From Gammaproteobacteria bacterium (GTDB lineage Bacteria; Pseudomonadota; Gammaproteobacteria; Eutrophobiales; Eutrophobiaceae): a stretch of 64,000 bases of DNA. Under the pieces are notes generated by a model. It was not told the origin of the DNA. It ran no database searches and was given only the letters and a program-made list of their open reading frames with translations. Where the stretch lies: positions 1 through 64,000 of the forward strand of contig JAURNW010000007.1 in the NCBI GenBank assembly GCA_030829985.1, read 5' to 3'. Positions 27,769-37,079 of this stretch are shown piece by piece (position 1 is the first letter of the stretch; each line of letters starts with the position of its first letter). Made by a program: the position numbers and the translations under genes.

Positions 27769-29448
27769 TTATTCAGATAGATATTTTTCTATTGCATCTA
27801 GTTGCATCGGTTGGAACTGAAGTAATTCTCCAGGTATTTCGACGCCTTGTTTTAGCATGCCGTTAACCCGGCTTAACACTGCCGCACCATACATGATATT
27901 CATCGCTACTGTAACGGCATCACGCTGTTCCGGCGTTGCCAGAAAAGTATCACGCGTCCATTCATTAAAAGCACCCATCGCCGGACCACACCAGATTTGG
28001 TAATCGACTTGTCGATCTTCAATACCGGCATTGGCCCAGCGTGAAGATAAACCCAGATACCAGCGGAAGATCAATGCCATTTTGTGTTTTGGATTAGCCT
28101 TTGCTTTTTCTATTTGTGAAGGATCGCGTTCATTAAAAAATTCTTCTGTCTTTTGCCAGATATGATCAAATGACATTTTAAAAACGGTCTGTTCCAGATT
28201 TGTTCTTTCGGCTTCCGGTATCTGATCGATCGATGCATACTTTTTATACGTCTCATACAGTTTATTACCGCGCATGGCAAACATAGTGCCGCGTTTTAAT
28301 ACCTGTAACTTCACACCCATTTCAAACATATCTACCGCTGGCGCCATCGTGACATCCGCTTGCCCGGTGTTAGCCAACATTTCTCTGACGATGTCAGAAG
28401 AACCGGATTCTTTACAGGCCTGATTCACCGTACCAGTGACGATGTAGGCTGCGCCCATAGCAAAAGCGCCAAGCGCTGATGCCGGTGTCGCGATGCCACC
28501 AGCAGCGCCAACACGTAAGGGACTTTGATAGTTATACGTTTTCTGATATTGATCGCGTAAGGCCAACATGGTCGGTAGCAATGTAATTGCCGGACGATTG
28601 TCAGTGTGGCCACCCGAGTCCGCTTCAACAGTCAGGTCTTGCGCCATCGGAATATGTTTGGCCAGCTCCGCTTCTTCTGTACTAATCGCACCTTGCGCGA
28701 CTAATTCATTCAATAGTTTTTCAGGCGGTGGACTAAACCATTTACTGGCCAACTCAACCCGCGATGCCTTGGCTATGATCCGATTCGGTACAACAATAGT
28801 ACCGGCTTCATCTTTATGAATACCTGTCACACGATAGCGCACAACCGGCAAGGTGAGTTTCATATAGGCCGAGGTTTCGACCAGATCGATACCATAGCGA
28901 AGATACAAATCGACAACCGCATCTTCATGCCCTTTTTCATTTGGACTATAGATTAGATTGAAGCAGTAGGGTTTTTCCGGTAAAGCTTCTTTTAAACGCT
29001 GGATCGCTTTTTCAACTTGCGGCAAAGATAATCCGGCCGCACCAAACGATGCCAACATGTTCGCGTTGGCTATGACTTCTACTAACTCAGTAGAGGCAAT
29101 CCCGTTCGCCATGGAACCCGTCATATACGGGTATTTTATGCCATAGTCCTGACAGAATTGTTTACTTCCCAATGCGTTGATCGGTTGCGTCGGAACAAAC
29201 GCGAGACATTGATAGCTGCTCTCAGTATTACTGATTGCATTGAAGTGGATTGAACCCGCTAATGCGATATTGAGCTCAGACTGTTGCTGCACCAATGAAA
29301 AAGGAACTTGAAGGCGACGAAGCTGTTCAGGCAGATCGGCTAAATCTCGTAATTGACCACTTTCATCCGCTTGCCAATAACTCAGGCTGGGTGAATCATC
29401 AGCATGAATTACACTTGCTGGCGCTATTATCTCAGGAACTGAACTCAC
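27769..29448 (-). CDS. pfaD: PfaD-type trans-acting enoyl reductase
   Basis: FMN-dependent TIM-barrel enoyl reductase of the nitropropane-dioxygenase group, 559 residues, which reduces selected double bonds during chain building by the Pfa synthase. Signature segments are PYMTGSMANGIAS, ADSGGHTDNRP (flavin site) and VGAAGGIATP, with a long C-terminal extension containing FNEWTRDTFL typical of PfaD. Begins with GTG at 29448 and reads MSSVPEI. It is the first gene of the lipid locus and lies divergent from the squalene synthase gene, so its promoter must be in 29449-29714. Confidence 0.93.
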   Translation of the reverse strand: MSSVPEIIAPASVIHADDSPSLSYWQADESGQLRDLADLPEQLRRLQVPFSLVQQQSELNIALAGSIHFNAISNTESSYQCLAFVPTQPINALGSKQFCQDYGIKYPYMTGSMANGIASTELVEVIANANMLASFGAAGLSLPQVEKAIQRLKEALPEKPYCFNLIYSPNEKGHEDAVVDLYLRYGIDLVETSAYMKLTLPVVRYRVTGIHKDEAGTIVVPNRIIAKASRVELASKWFSPPPEKLLNELVAQGAISTEEAELAKHIPMAQDLTVEADSGGHTDNRPAITLLPTMLALRDQYQKTYNYQSPLRVGAAGGIATPASALGAFAMGAAYIVTGTVNQACKESGSSDIVREMLANTGQADVTMAPAVDMFEMGVKLQVLKRGTMFAMRGNKLYETYKKYASIDQIPEAERTNLEQTVFKMSFDHIWQKTEEFFNERDPSQIEKAKANPKHKMALIFRWYLGLSSRWANAGIEDRQVDYQIWCGPAMGAFNEWTRDTFLATPEQRDAVTVAMNIMYGAAVLSRVNGMLKQGVEIPGELLQFQPMQLDAIEKYLSE

Positions 29449-29714
29449 TCGTTTTAACTCGTTATATATAAGGTATGTAATATGCCGGAACTATCAGACA
29501 ATAAACTTAAGTTATTTTATGTAGGCGATTCATCATTGATTATTTGCATCCATATAAATCAGGTTGTAATGTGCGCTGCCGAACCACCCTAATTATTGAA
29601 TTGTATCATTTTTTCGAGCATAAACAGCTAGCCTACGCTGCAAGATGGTCAAAGCAGACCATGCTTCGTTAAAAATAATGTAAACTATTGTTATTTAAGA
29701 GATAATTGTAATTA
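29449..29714. promoter_or_regulatory. Divergent control region between pfaD and the hopanoid operon
   Basis: 266 bases shared by the two divergent lipid operons. It contains an inverted repeat ATGGTC-aaagca-GACCAT at 29645-29662, about 50 bases before the squalene synthase start, which could be a regulator site. AT-rich stretches near 29460-29480 may hold the pfaD promoter. No consensus promoter pair is convincing. Confidence 0.35.
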
Positions 29715-30770
29715 ATGAAGTCGAAACAAGAATTTAAAATAAAAATGGACGATGCTGCCTACCAAAATGAGATATTGCAGCATGTGTCGCGCACCTTTGC
29801 ACTGACTATCCCGCAGTTACCAAAATCGCTATGTAAAGTTGTCGCTAATGCTTACCTGTTATGCCGAATTGCCGATACGATTGAAGATGATAAATCAATG
29901 TCCGCTGAGCTTAAGCGGGAATATGCCGAACGCTTTATCGCCGTCGTCAGGGGTGACGAAGCTGCCGAGGGCTTTGCTGATGGGCTGTTTCCATTGTTAT
30001 CATCTACTGCAACCGAGGCTGAACATGATTTAATCGCGAATACGTCGCCTGTGATCCGTATTACCCACAGTTTCAATGAACGTCAACGTGCGGCTTTGGA
30101 ACGCTGTGTCTCAATCATGGCTGAAGGCATGGTGCGTTATCAGGATGCTGAAACACTGGACGGTGTGGCCGATTTGAATGATATGGGTCAATACTGTTAT
30201 TACGTTGCCGGCGTAGTAGGCGAAATGCTAACTGAGCTCTTTTGTGACTACTCGCCGGAGATTGATGCCCAGCGTGAAGAGCTAATGCCACTGGCCGTGT
30301 CATTTGGGCAAGGCTTGCAGATGACTAATATCCTGAAGGATATCTGGGAAGACCATGAACGTGGGGCTTGTTGGTTACCGCGCGATATTTTTAATAAACA
30401 TGGTGTGGATATACGTGACAAGACACCGGGGAAAATGGATGAAGGATTTAATGAGGCATTGATTGAGCTACTTGGGGTTGCACATGCCCATATAAACAAT
30501 GCCTTACGTTACACACTGAAAATTCCAGCCAGTGAAAAAGGTCTGCGTCGCTTTTGCCTGTGGGCACTGGGTATGGCGGTATTAACATTGGATAAGATTC
30601 GGCAAAAGCCTGACTTTACAACCGGCCAGCAAGTAAAAATCAGTCGACGAAGCGTCAAAACGACTATCTTCTTTACCAGCCTGTTTGTTCGCAATAATCT
30701 AATTCTAAACTACCTGTTTCGATTCAGTGGCCGGCGTTTGCCTATGGCTGATATTCATGAGAAACTTTGA
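29715..30770 (+). CDS. Squalene synthase (eukaryotic-like, farnesyl-diphosphate farnesyltransferase)
   Basis: Joins two farnesyl diphosphates to squalene, the precursor for hopanoids. 351 residues. The two aspartate-rich motifs are present: DTIEDD at 54-59 and NILKDIWEDHERG around 209-213. YCYYVAGVVGEMLTELF resembles the segment found in the single-enzyme, NADPH-using squalene synthase rather than the HpnC/HpnD pair of most hopanoid bacteria. A hydrophobic C-terminal stretch (TTIFFTSLFV) may sit at the membrane. It is the first gene of the hopanoid operon, so one enzyme replaces HpnCDE here. Phytoene synthase is the alternative and is less likely next to a hopene cyclase. Confidence 0.9.
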   Translation: MKSKQEFKIKMDDAAYQNEILQHVSRTFALTIPQLPKSLCKVVANAYLLCRIADTIEDDKSMSAELKREYAERFIAVVRGDEAAEGFADGLFPLLSSTATEAEHDLIANTSPVIRITHSFNERQRAALERCVSIMAEGMVRYQDAETLDGVADLNDMGQYCYYVAGVVGEMLTELFCDYSPEIDAQREELMPLAVSFGQGLQMTNILKDIWEDHERGACWLPRDIFNKHGVDIRDKTPGKMDEGFNEALIELLGVAHAHINNALRYTLKIPASEKGLRRFCLWALGMAVLTLDKIRQKPDFTTGQQVKISRRSVKTTIFFTSLFVRNNLILNYLFRFSGRRLPMADIHEKL

Positions 30771-30821
30771 TGAAATCAGCTCATTAGACAACATTGCGTT
30801 GATTAACTTAAGGGGAACACG

Positions 30822-30911
30822 GTGGCTGCAGACAATAATTTCAATAAATTATTACTACCTGTAACTAACTTTCTCGATTTAACAAGCCTGCGAATTATCA
30901 AAAATAATTAA
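30822..30911 (+). CDS. Possible 29-residue leader ORF coupled to the hopene cyclase
   Basis: A GTG at 30822 preceded by AAGGGG (spacing six) opens a 29-codon frame starting MAADNNFNKL and ending IIKNN. Its TAA overlaps the ATG of the cyclase gene (TAATG). The cyclase start has no ribosome site of its own, so re-initiation after this leader is plausible. The peptide has no recognised function. Confidence 0.45.
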   Translation: MAADNNFNKLLLPVTNFLDLTSLRIIKNN

Positions 30912-32860
30912 TGTCTCTCGAAACACAAAACGAACGTATCGATAGTCATCCATCGGATGATTCTCACCCGTCTGCTCAGAAGAACAATCTGGATGAGGCG
31001 ATCCAATCTGCTAAAAACAAGTTACTCGAACAACAGCAAGATGATGGGCATTGGATTTACGAACTAGAGGCCGATAGCACTATTCCGGCTGAATATATTT
31101 TGATGAATCATTTTGTTGGTGAAATCGATGATGAGATCGAACAAAAGATCGCACAATATTTACGTGACCAACAGACTGAAGAAGGTGGTTGGTCACTTTA
31201 CACCGGCGGTGATTTCGATATCAGCTGTTCGGTCAAAGCTTACTACGCACTGAAGCTTGTGGGTGATGACCCGCATGAAGAACACATGGTCCGCGCTAAA
31301 AACATGATCCTGAATCATGGCGGCGCATCACATGCAAATGTATTTACGCGTATTACCATGGCCTTGTTCGGACAAGTGCCCTGGAGAGCTGTACCGTTTA
31401 TTCCTGCTGAAGTTATTATTTTGCCAAAGTGGTTTCCCTTTCATATTGATAAGGTGTCTTATTGGTCACGTACGGTAATGGTGCCGCTGTTTATCTTATG
31501 TACCATGAAGCCGCTTGCTGTAAATTCACGTGGCATTGATATTAGAGAACTGTTTATTACCCCGCCTGAAGATGAACAACATTATTTTAGAGTGACGACA
31601 CCATTAAGTCGTGCATTCCTGCTACTTGATCAAATTGGTCGGTTGGCAGAAAAACTGGTGCCCAAATTTATACGCCAGTATTCGATTCGAAAATGCGAGC
31701 AATGGTTTTTATTACGCATGAACGAAGAACATGGCATCGGTGGTATCTTTCCGGCGATGGTCAATGTCTTTGAATCTCTGGTCATTCTCGGTTACCCGAA
31801 AGAACATCCAACACGAAGACAGGCACGTCAGGCCATAGAGGCCTTATTAGTCAAACGTGGTAACAGTATGTATTGTCAACCGTGTTTATCACCCGTTTGG
31901 GATACCTGTCTTGCCGGCCAGGCGATGATCGAAACTGAAACTGAAGCGAACATTACGCCTGAAATAGAACATGCCCTTGATTGGCTTGAAGATCGTCAAC
32001 TTAGTGATGAGCCGGGTGATTGGCGTATTGCCAGACCCAACCTGGCTGGCGGTGGCTGGGCATTTCAATACAGTAATTATTATTATCCCGATCTTGATGA
32101 CACGGCTATGATTGGCTGGGCAATGCATCGAACCGGTAATGATAAATATTCAGAACCTATACAACGTGCTGCAGCATGGGTTGCCGGTATGCAATCCAAC
32201 GGTGGTGGCTTTGGGTCTTTCGAGGTCAACAATACCCAGTATTATTTAAATTCTATTCCATTTGCTGATCATGGAGCCCTGCTCGACCCACCGACAGCTG
32301 ATGTATCAGGCCGTGCTATTGCATTGCTTAGTCTGGCCGATAAAGAAAAATACGCGCGCAATATTAATGATGCTATCAACTATATAAAATCTGATCAGGA
32401 AGATGATGGTTCCTGGTTTGGTCGTTGGGGCACAAATTATATCTACGGCACCTGGTCGGTACTGACCGCTCTGGAAATTGCGGAAGAAGATCCACAGCAG
32501 GGTTACATCAGGAAAGCCGTTGAGTATTTGCAAAATATGCAAAACGAAGATGGTGGCTGGGGTGAAAGCAATGACAGTTACTATCCGCCACGACATTATC
32601 GACCTTATCAAAGCACTGCCTTTCAAACGGCATGGGCTTTACTTTCCTTATTAGCCGTTGGTGAAGCTGAGTCAGAAACGGTTAGACGTGGGATAAACTA
32701 TTTAATCTCAAATCAATCAAGTGATGGTCATTGGTATGATGATAGTTATACCGCGCCAGGATTTCCGCGTGTGTTCTATTTAAAATATCATGGTTATACC
32801 AAATACTTCCCTTTATGGGCTTTGGCTCGTTATCGCAACATTCTTAGCAACAAATCTTGA
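30911..32860 (+). CDS. shc: Squalene-hopene cyclase
   Basis: Membrane-associated class II triterpene cyclase that folds squalene into hopene or hopanol. 649 residues, normal length. The proton-donating motif DLDDTA is at 394-399, and several QW repeats are visible (QTEEGGWS, QEDDGSWFGRW, QNEDGGWGES, SSDGHWYD). The membrane-entry segment FPFHIDKVSYWSRTVMVPLFIL lies about residues 175-197. The start shares one base with a leader-ORF stop, and its TGA overlaps the TTG start of hpnG, so these genes form one operon. Confidence 0.96.
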   Translation: MSLETQNERIDSHPSDDSHPSAQKNNLDEAIQSAKNKLLEQQQDDGHWIYELEADSTIPAEYILMNHFVGEIDDEIEQKIAQYLRDQQTEEGGWSLYTGGDFDISCSVKAYYALKLVGDDPHEEHMVRAKNMILNHGGASHANVFTRITMALFGQVPWRAVPFIPAEVIILPKWFPFHIDKVSYWSRTVMVPLFILCTMKPLAVNSRGIDIRELFITPPEDEQHYFRVTTPLSRAFLLLDQIGRLAEKLVPKFIRQYSIRKCEQWFLLRMNEEHGIGGIFPAMVNVFESLVILGYPKEHPTRRQARQAIEALLVKRGNSMYCQPCLSPVWDTCLAGQAMIETETEANITPEIEHALDWLEDRQLSDEPGDWRIARPNLAGGGWAFQYSNYYYPDLDDTAMIGWAMHRTGNDKYSEPIQRAAAWVAGMQSNGGGFGSFEVNNTQYYLNSIPFADHGALLDPPTADVSGRAIALLSLADKEKYARNINDAINYIKSDQEDDGSWFGRWGTNYIYGTWSVLTALEIAEEDPQQGYIRKAVEYLQNMQNEDGGWGESNDSYYPPRHYRPYQSTAFQTAWALLSLLAVGEAESETVRRGINYLISNQSSDGHWYDDSYTAPGFPRVFYLKYHGYTKYFPLWALARYRNILSNKS

Positions 32861-33576
32861 GCAGACTCGGCATTATTGTAGCCCTGCCTGCAGAGGCAAA
32901 GTCGCTTTATAGCAAAAAATTAAAAATAGCGCTGCCGATTGAAATACAGAAAGATATTTTTATATGCCTCTCTGGTATTGGTTATGATTCTGCTCAAATC
33001 GCAGCTAAAAAATTACTGGCATTAAAGGTAGATGCCTTGATTAGTTGGGGCGTTGCCGGTGCAATTGATAGTAGTGTAAATTCAGGTGACTTGATCCTGC
33101 CGAAATCGATTATCAATCAGGACAAACAGGGTTTAATATCAACTGAATGGCGAGAACGGATATCCGACTATCTACAACAGACTTCGTCGAGAATATTGAC
33201 TGGTAATATTGCCTCCAGCAAAACTATCTGTGCAACCGTTACAGATAAAAATAATTTGTTGGCCGCCACCGGGGCACTTGCCGTTGATATGGAAAGCGCG
33301 GCTATAGTAGAAACAGCATTGGCCCATCAGCTTGACTGTCTTGTCATTCGTGCCGTAGCAGATAATGCAAATACTGCTATACCGGAGGCCGTGCTTGATC
33401 ATACAGATAATATGGGGCGACCCAGAATATTTAAATTTGTCTGGTCTTGTCTATTCAAACCAGCGCAGATACGAGAACTGTTCAATCTGGCGCGGGCTTA
33501 TAAGATAAGCTTGAAAACGTTATCCAGTATCGGAGTTGATTTAAAAAAAGAACATTTTTTTTATTCAGATATTTAA
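32857..33576 (+). CDS. hpnG: HpnG-type hopanoid nucleosidase/phosphorylase
   Basis: Purine-nucleoside-phosphorylase-fold enzyme of 239 residues. In bacteriohopanetetrol synthesis HpnG removes adenine from adenosylhopane. SWGVAGAID (phosphate or ribose contact) and DMESAAIVETA (ribose-binding Glu) are visible, as is the N-terminal IIVALPAEAK. It starts with TTG overlapping the cyclase stop. HpnH, the radical SAM enzyme that makes adenosylhopane, is not in this window and must be elsewhere if the pathway is complete. Confidence 0.85.
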   Translation: MSRLGIIVALPAEAKSLYSKKLKIALPIEIQKDIFICLSGIGYDSAQIAAKKLLALKVDALISWGVAGAIDSSVNSGDLILPKSIINQDKQGLISTEWRERISDYLQQTSSRILTGNIASSKTICATVTDKNNLLAATGALAVDMESAAIVETALAHQLDCLVIRAVADNANTAIPEAVLDHTDNMGRPRIFKFVWSCLFKPAQIRELFNLARAYKISLKTLSSIGVDLKKEHFFYSDI

Positions 33577-33651
33577 TTAATCCAGTCGCTTGTCATAAAA
33601 TACTAACTGGTTTATAAGAGCCACATTATTAACTTTAAACACACTATCACC

Positions 33652-34395
33652 ATGAAAATAAGCAACGAACAGATTCAGGAATTCAAGGACACCGGCTTTC
33701 TTGTCATACGAAATTTATATAATGCAGAACGCATGCAGGAAATTACTGCGTGGACAGAGGAAGTGACAAACTACCCTGAAGTCCCCGGTAAATACATGAT
33801 GTATTTTGAAGAGAGCAAACTCGAATCCGGTAAACGCATATTGTCACGCATGGAAGATATAGAACCTTTCCATCAGGGATTTAGCGACCTCTTCGTTAGC
33901 GGCGAAATACAAAAAATATGTTCGCAATTATTCGATGATGAAGCGGTGTTATTTAAAGACAAGATCAATTTCAAGATGCCTGGCGGTGATGGTTTTAAAG
34001 CACATCAGGATGTACAGGCAGGATGGGACCGATACTCAAAGTTACATATAACTGCGCTGGTGAGTATTGATCCTTCAACTATTGAAAATGGCTGTCTGGA
34101 AATGGCCAGCGGGCATAATAAGGGATTAATCGGTGAAGCATGGAAACCATTGGAGGAAGATGCACTGGATTACATTTCGGTAACAACCAATCCTGGCGAT
34201 GCCATTTTTTTTGATTCATTTGCACCACATCGTTCTGGTCCAAACATGACAAATGAAAAACGCAGAGTACTTTACGTTACCTACAATGCTGCAGCAGAAG
34301 GTGATCATCGTAGAAAATATTATGATGACAAACGCCTGAGTTATCCGCCGGATATCGAACGCGAAGCCGATAAAGAGTACGTGTTTAGAGTCTAA
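33652..34395 (+). CDS. Phytanoyl-CoA-dioxygenase-family Fe(II)/2-oxoglutarate oxygenase
   Basis: A 247-residue oxygenase with a cupin core. The iron facial triad is H118 and D120 (KAHQDVQ) with H193 (FAPHRSGPN); the following arginine at 204 or 205 is placed to bind 2-oxoglutarate. The family hydroxylates lipids, amino acids and natural products. It lies inside the hopanoid operon, 75 bases after hpnG and 50 before hpnN, so hydroxylation of a hopanoid or of another membrane lipid is a reasonable guess. I know of no standard hpn gene of this type. The substrate is not determinable from sequence. Confidence 0.82.
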   Translation: MKISNEQIQEFKDTGFLVIRNLYNAERMQEITAWTEEVTNYPEVPGKYMMYFEESKLESGKRILSRMEDIEPFHQGFSDLFVSGEIQKICSQLFDDEAVLFKDKINFKMPGGDGFKAHQDVQAGWDRYSKLHITALVSIDPSTIENGCLEMASGHNKGLIGEAWKPLEEDALDYISVTTNPGDAIFFDSFAPHRSGPNMTNEKRRVLYVTYNAAAEGDHRRKYYDDKRLSYPPDIEREADKEYVFRV

Positions 34396-34445
34396 TTTTG
34401 TACTAACAGGCTGTGGGCAGCTTGTCTTAATCGGATAAAAAAATA

Positions 34446-37079
34446 ATGAATCAAACTCATACATCGATAAGCGAACGTATGATCTTGAACTGGTTGCAGT
34501 TTGTTGAAAAATATCGGCTTGCGGTAATTATTAGTATTCTCGTGCTAACGATATGCTCTGTATTCTATATCAAAGATAATCTCGACATGAGTACCAGTAC
34601 TACTGACATGCTGTCAGAAAAACTGCACTGGCGACAACTCGATATTCAGTACGATAAATTATTCCCGCAAGATTCCAGCAATATTCTTGTTGTCGTTGAA
34701 GCCAAAACGCCTGATCAGGCCAGTGATACCGCAGACACTTTATATACTGTGCTGAAAAAAGATGCTGCTGCATTTAATGATATTTATTTCCCATCCGCTT
34801 TACCCTACTTTCAACAATCGGCATTTTTATTTCTTGATCTCGATGAATTACAAGACTTGTCTGACCGACTGGCAAAGATTCAGCCTTTTTTAGGTAGCCT
34901 GGTAGAAGATCAAAACTTGCGCGGTTTATTTACTATGCTCAGCGATGCCACTCAAGCTAAACAAGATGGAGAAGAAATTGATATCAAACCCTTGTTGATT
35001 GAAATAAATCATGCTCTGGAAGATAAAAACCATCAGGTATCCTGGCAACGCTTAATGAATCCCGACAGCGACATTGAAGATGTCTATCGTGAATTTATTA
35101 TGCTGCAAATAAGAGATGGAGAAAGTCACTCACTCTTACCTGATGAAGATATTATTGAACATGTCAGAACGACCATAAATTCATTAAACCTGACTGATAA
35201 CAGTTCCATTAATATTCGATTAACAGGCGGTACAGTACTTTCCTTCGAAGAACTAAAGAGTGTCTCCGAGGCCAACATTCAGGCAATTGCATTATCTTTT
35301 CTACTGGTCGCTATTATTTTATCCATCGGTCTTGGTTCTTTCTGGTTAGTAGCAGCATGCCTTATAACACTACTGACAGGTTTAATCGCTACAACTGCTT
35401 TTGCTACATTGACGATTGGAGAGCTAAATCTTATCTCCGTTGCATTCGCAGTGTTATACATCGGTCTCGGGATAGATTTTGCGATTCATCTGTTGTTGCG
35501 GTTTCGAGAGGAGAAACTCGCAACATCCGATAATAGCGGCGCATTAAATCTGGCAGGAAAACATATATTCAAATCATTAGTACTCTGTGCAATCACGACA
35601 GCTATTGGGTTTTATTCTTTTATGCCAACCGATTATCTGGGTGTAGCTGAGCTGGGATGGATCGCAGGAAGTGGTATGTTCATCAGTCTGATATTCACCT
35701 TTACCCTGTTACCTGCACTATTAATGTTTATCAAGCCCAATCCAAAACCGAACAGCCAAAAGCTACTTAACAAACCCTTTGTTAATGCCTTAATTAACAT
35801 CCCCTATCAATATAAAAACCCGATATTACTAATCACATTACTGATTGTTTTTGGTCTTTCTTTTCAATTTAATCAAATTAGTTTTGATACAAACACACTC
35901 AATCTTCAAGATCCGAACAATGAATCTGTACAAACCTACCGCGATTTATTAAAGGATAGCAAAACCTCGCCATGGAGTGGGGTATTACTGGAACAGGATT
36001 TAGACAGAGCTGAAAAAACCAAACAGGAACTGGAATCGCTTGCTTTAGTAGACAAGGTCATTTGGCTGAATGATTTTGTGCCAGAAGAACAGGAAGATAA
36101 ACTGTTTATCATTGATGACATGAATTTACTGTTAGGTTCGCTAACATCAAATCAGTCACCGGTTAATATCACTAATTCAGAGCGCCTTGAAGCGGTTACT
36201 TCATTAAACAATAAAATTAATGAACTGACTGATGATGTTATTGATGAAGACTTGATTTCGTTAAGAAATAATCTTGCCGGTTTATTAAAAAAACTGGATA
36301 AGAATCCTGATAAAACGCAGCTTGTTAAAATTGAACAACAGCTATTAAGTAGTTTTCCGGGCAGGATGCGTTCTCTGGCGGAAGCATTAAATGCCGCCGA
36401 AGTTACTCTGGAAAATATACCCGATGAAATTCGTGATCGTTGGCTTAGTAACAACATGTACAAAATGGAAATTTTGCCGGTTGAAAATCTTAATGACAAT
36501 GTGGCGATGAAGAATTTTGTGCGTGAATTACAGTCGTATGATAATAATGTTATAGGCTCACCTATTATCAGCATTGAGGCCGGCGAAGCCGTTATCAATG
36601 CATTCCAATCTGCTTTCACCTACGCATTCATTGCCATTGCAATACTGTTATTTCTATTAATAAAAGTAAAGACAGATGCGTTAGTTATACTACTCTCCGT
36701 GTTTGTCGGTGGTGTTTTTACTTTTGGATTTATGCTGCTATTTAATATCCCGTTGAATTTTGCCAATATTATTGGCTTACCTTTATTACTCGGTATCGGG
36801 GTAGACAGTGGAATTCATATCGCCGACCGGTTTCGACAGGAACATCTGACGGGTAGAAATATTTTCATGACCAGTTCATCTCGTGGCGTCATTGTTAGTT
36901 CCTTGACAACAATATGCAGTATCGGGAACCTGGCCTTTTCATCACATCAGGGGACTTCAAGTATGGGGCTATTATTGTCTTTGGGACTTGCCTCAATGAT
37001 GATTTCCACTATGATAATACTTCCAGCTTTTTTAATATGGCAAGATTCATTAACCGCTAGATTATTAAACCGTGACTAA
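34446..37079 (+). CDS. hpnN: HpnN-type hopanoid transporter (RND/MMPL family)
   Basis: Inner-membrane RND transporter of 877 residues, the size of HpnN, which moves hopanoids to the outer membrane. One N-terminal membrane segment near 20-40, a large periplasmic domain, a group of five membrane segments around 275-430 (with GLGIDFAIHLLLRFREE in the conserved place), a second segment and periplasmic domain, and a second group of segments around 720-870 (LGIGVDSGIHIADRFRQEH). The repeated GIDFAIH/GVDSGIH halves show the internal duplication of RND pumps. The stop overlaps the GTG start of the next gene by eight bases. Confidence 0.9.
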   Translation: MNQTHTSISERMILNWLQFVEKYRLAVIISILVLTICSVFYIKDNLDMSTSTTDMLSEKLHWRQLDIQYDKLFPQDSSNILVVVEAKTPDQASDTADTLYTVLKKDAAAFNDIYFPSALPYFQQSAFLFLDLDELQDLSDRLAKIQPFLGSLVEDQNLRGLFTMLSDATQAKQDGEEIDIKPLLIEINHALEDKNHQVSWQRLMNPDSDIEDVYREFIMLQIRDGESHSLLPDEDIIEHVRTTINSLNLTDNSSINIRLTGGTVLSFEELKSVSEANIQAIALSFLLVAIILSIGLGSFWLVAACLITLLTGLIATTAFATLTIGELNLISVAFAVLYIGLGIDFAIHLLLRFREEKLATSDNSGALNLAGKHIFKSLVLCAITTAIGFYSFMPTDYLGVAELGWIAGSGMFISLIFTFTLLPALLMFIKPNPKPNSQKLLNKPFVNALINIPYQYKNPILLITLLIVFGLSFQFNQISFDTNTLNLQDPNNESVQTYRDLLKDSKTSPWSGVLLEQDLDRAEKTKQELESLALVDKVIWLNDFVPEEQEDKLFIIDDMNLLLGSLTSNQSPVNITNSERLEAVTSLNNKINELTDDVIDEDLISLRNNLAGLLKKLDKNPDKTQLVKIEQQLLSSFPGRMRSLAEALNAAEVTLENIPDEIRDRWLSNNMYKMEILPVENLNDNVAMKNFVRELQSYDNNVIGSPIISIEAGEAVINAFQSAFTYAFIAIAILLFLLIKVKTDALVILLSVFVGGVFTFGFMLLFNIPLNFANIIGLPLLLGIGVDSGIHIADRFRQEHLTGRNIFMTSSSRGVIVSSLTTICSIGNLAFSSHQGTSSMGLLLSLGLASMMISTMIILPAFLIWQDSLTARLLNRD

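Noticed and set aside
10805-29448. Locus considered as a standard EPA/DHA (pfaABCDE) cluster
   Set aside because: No separate PfaB, fused AT in the PfaC-type protein, and linkage to oleABCD; the product cannot be named from sequence.
29482-29592. 36-codon ATG frame in the pfaD-squalene synthase gap
   Set aside because: Only a weak AAGG site upstream, no coupling to another gene and no recognisable features; probably chance.
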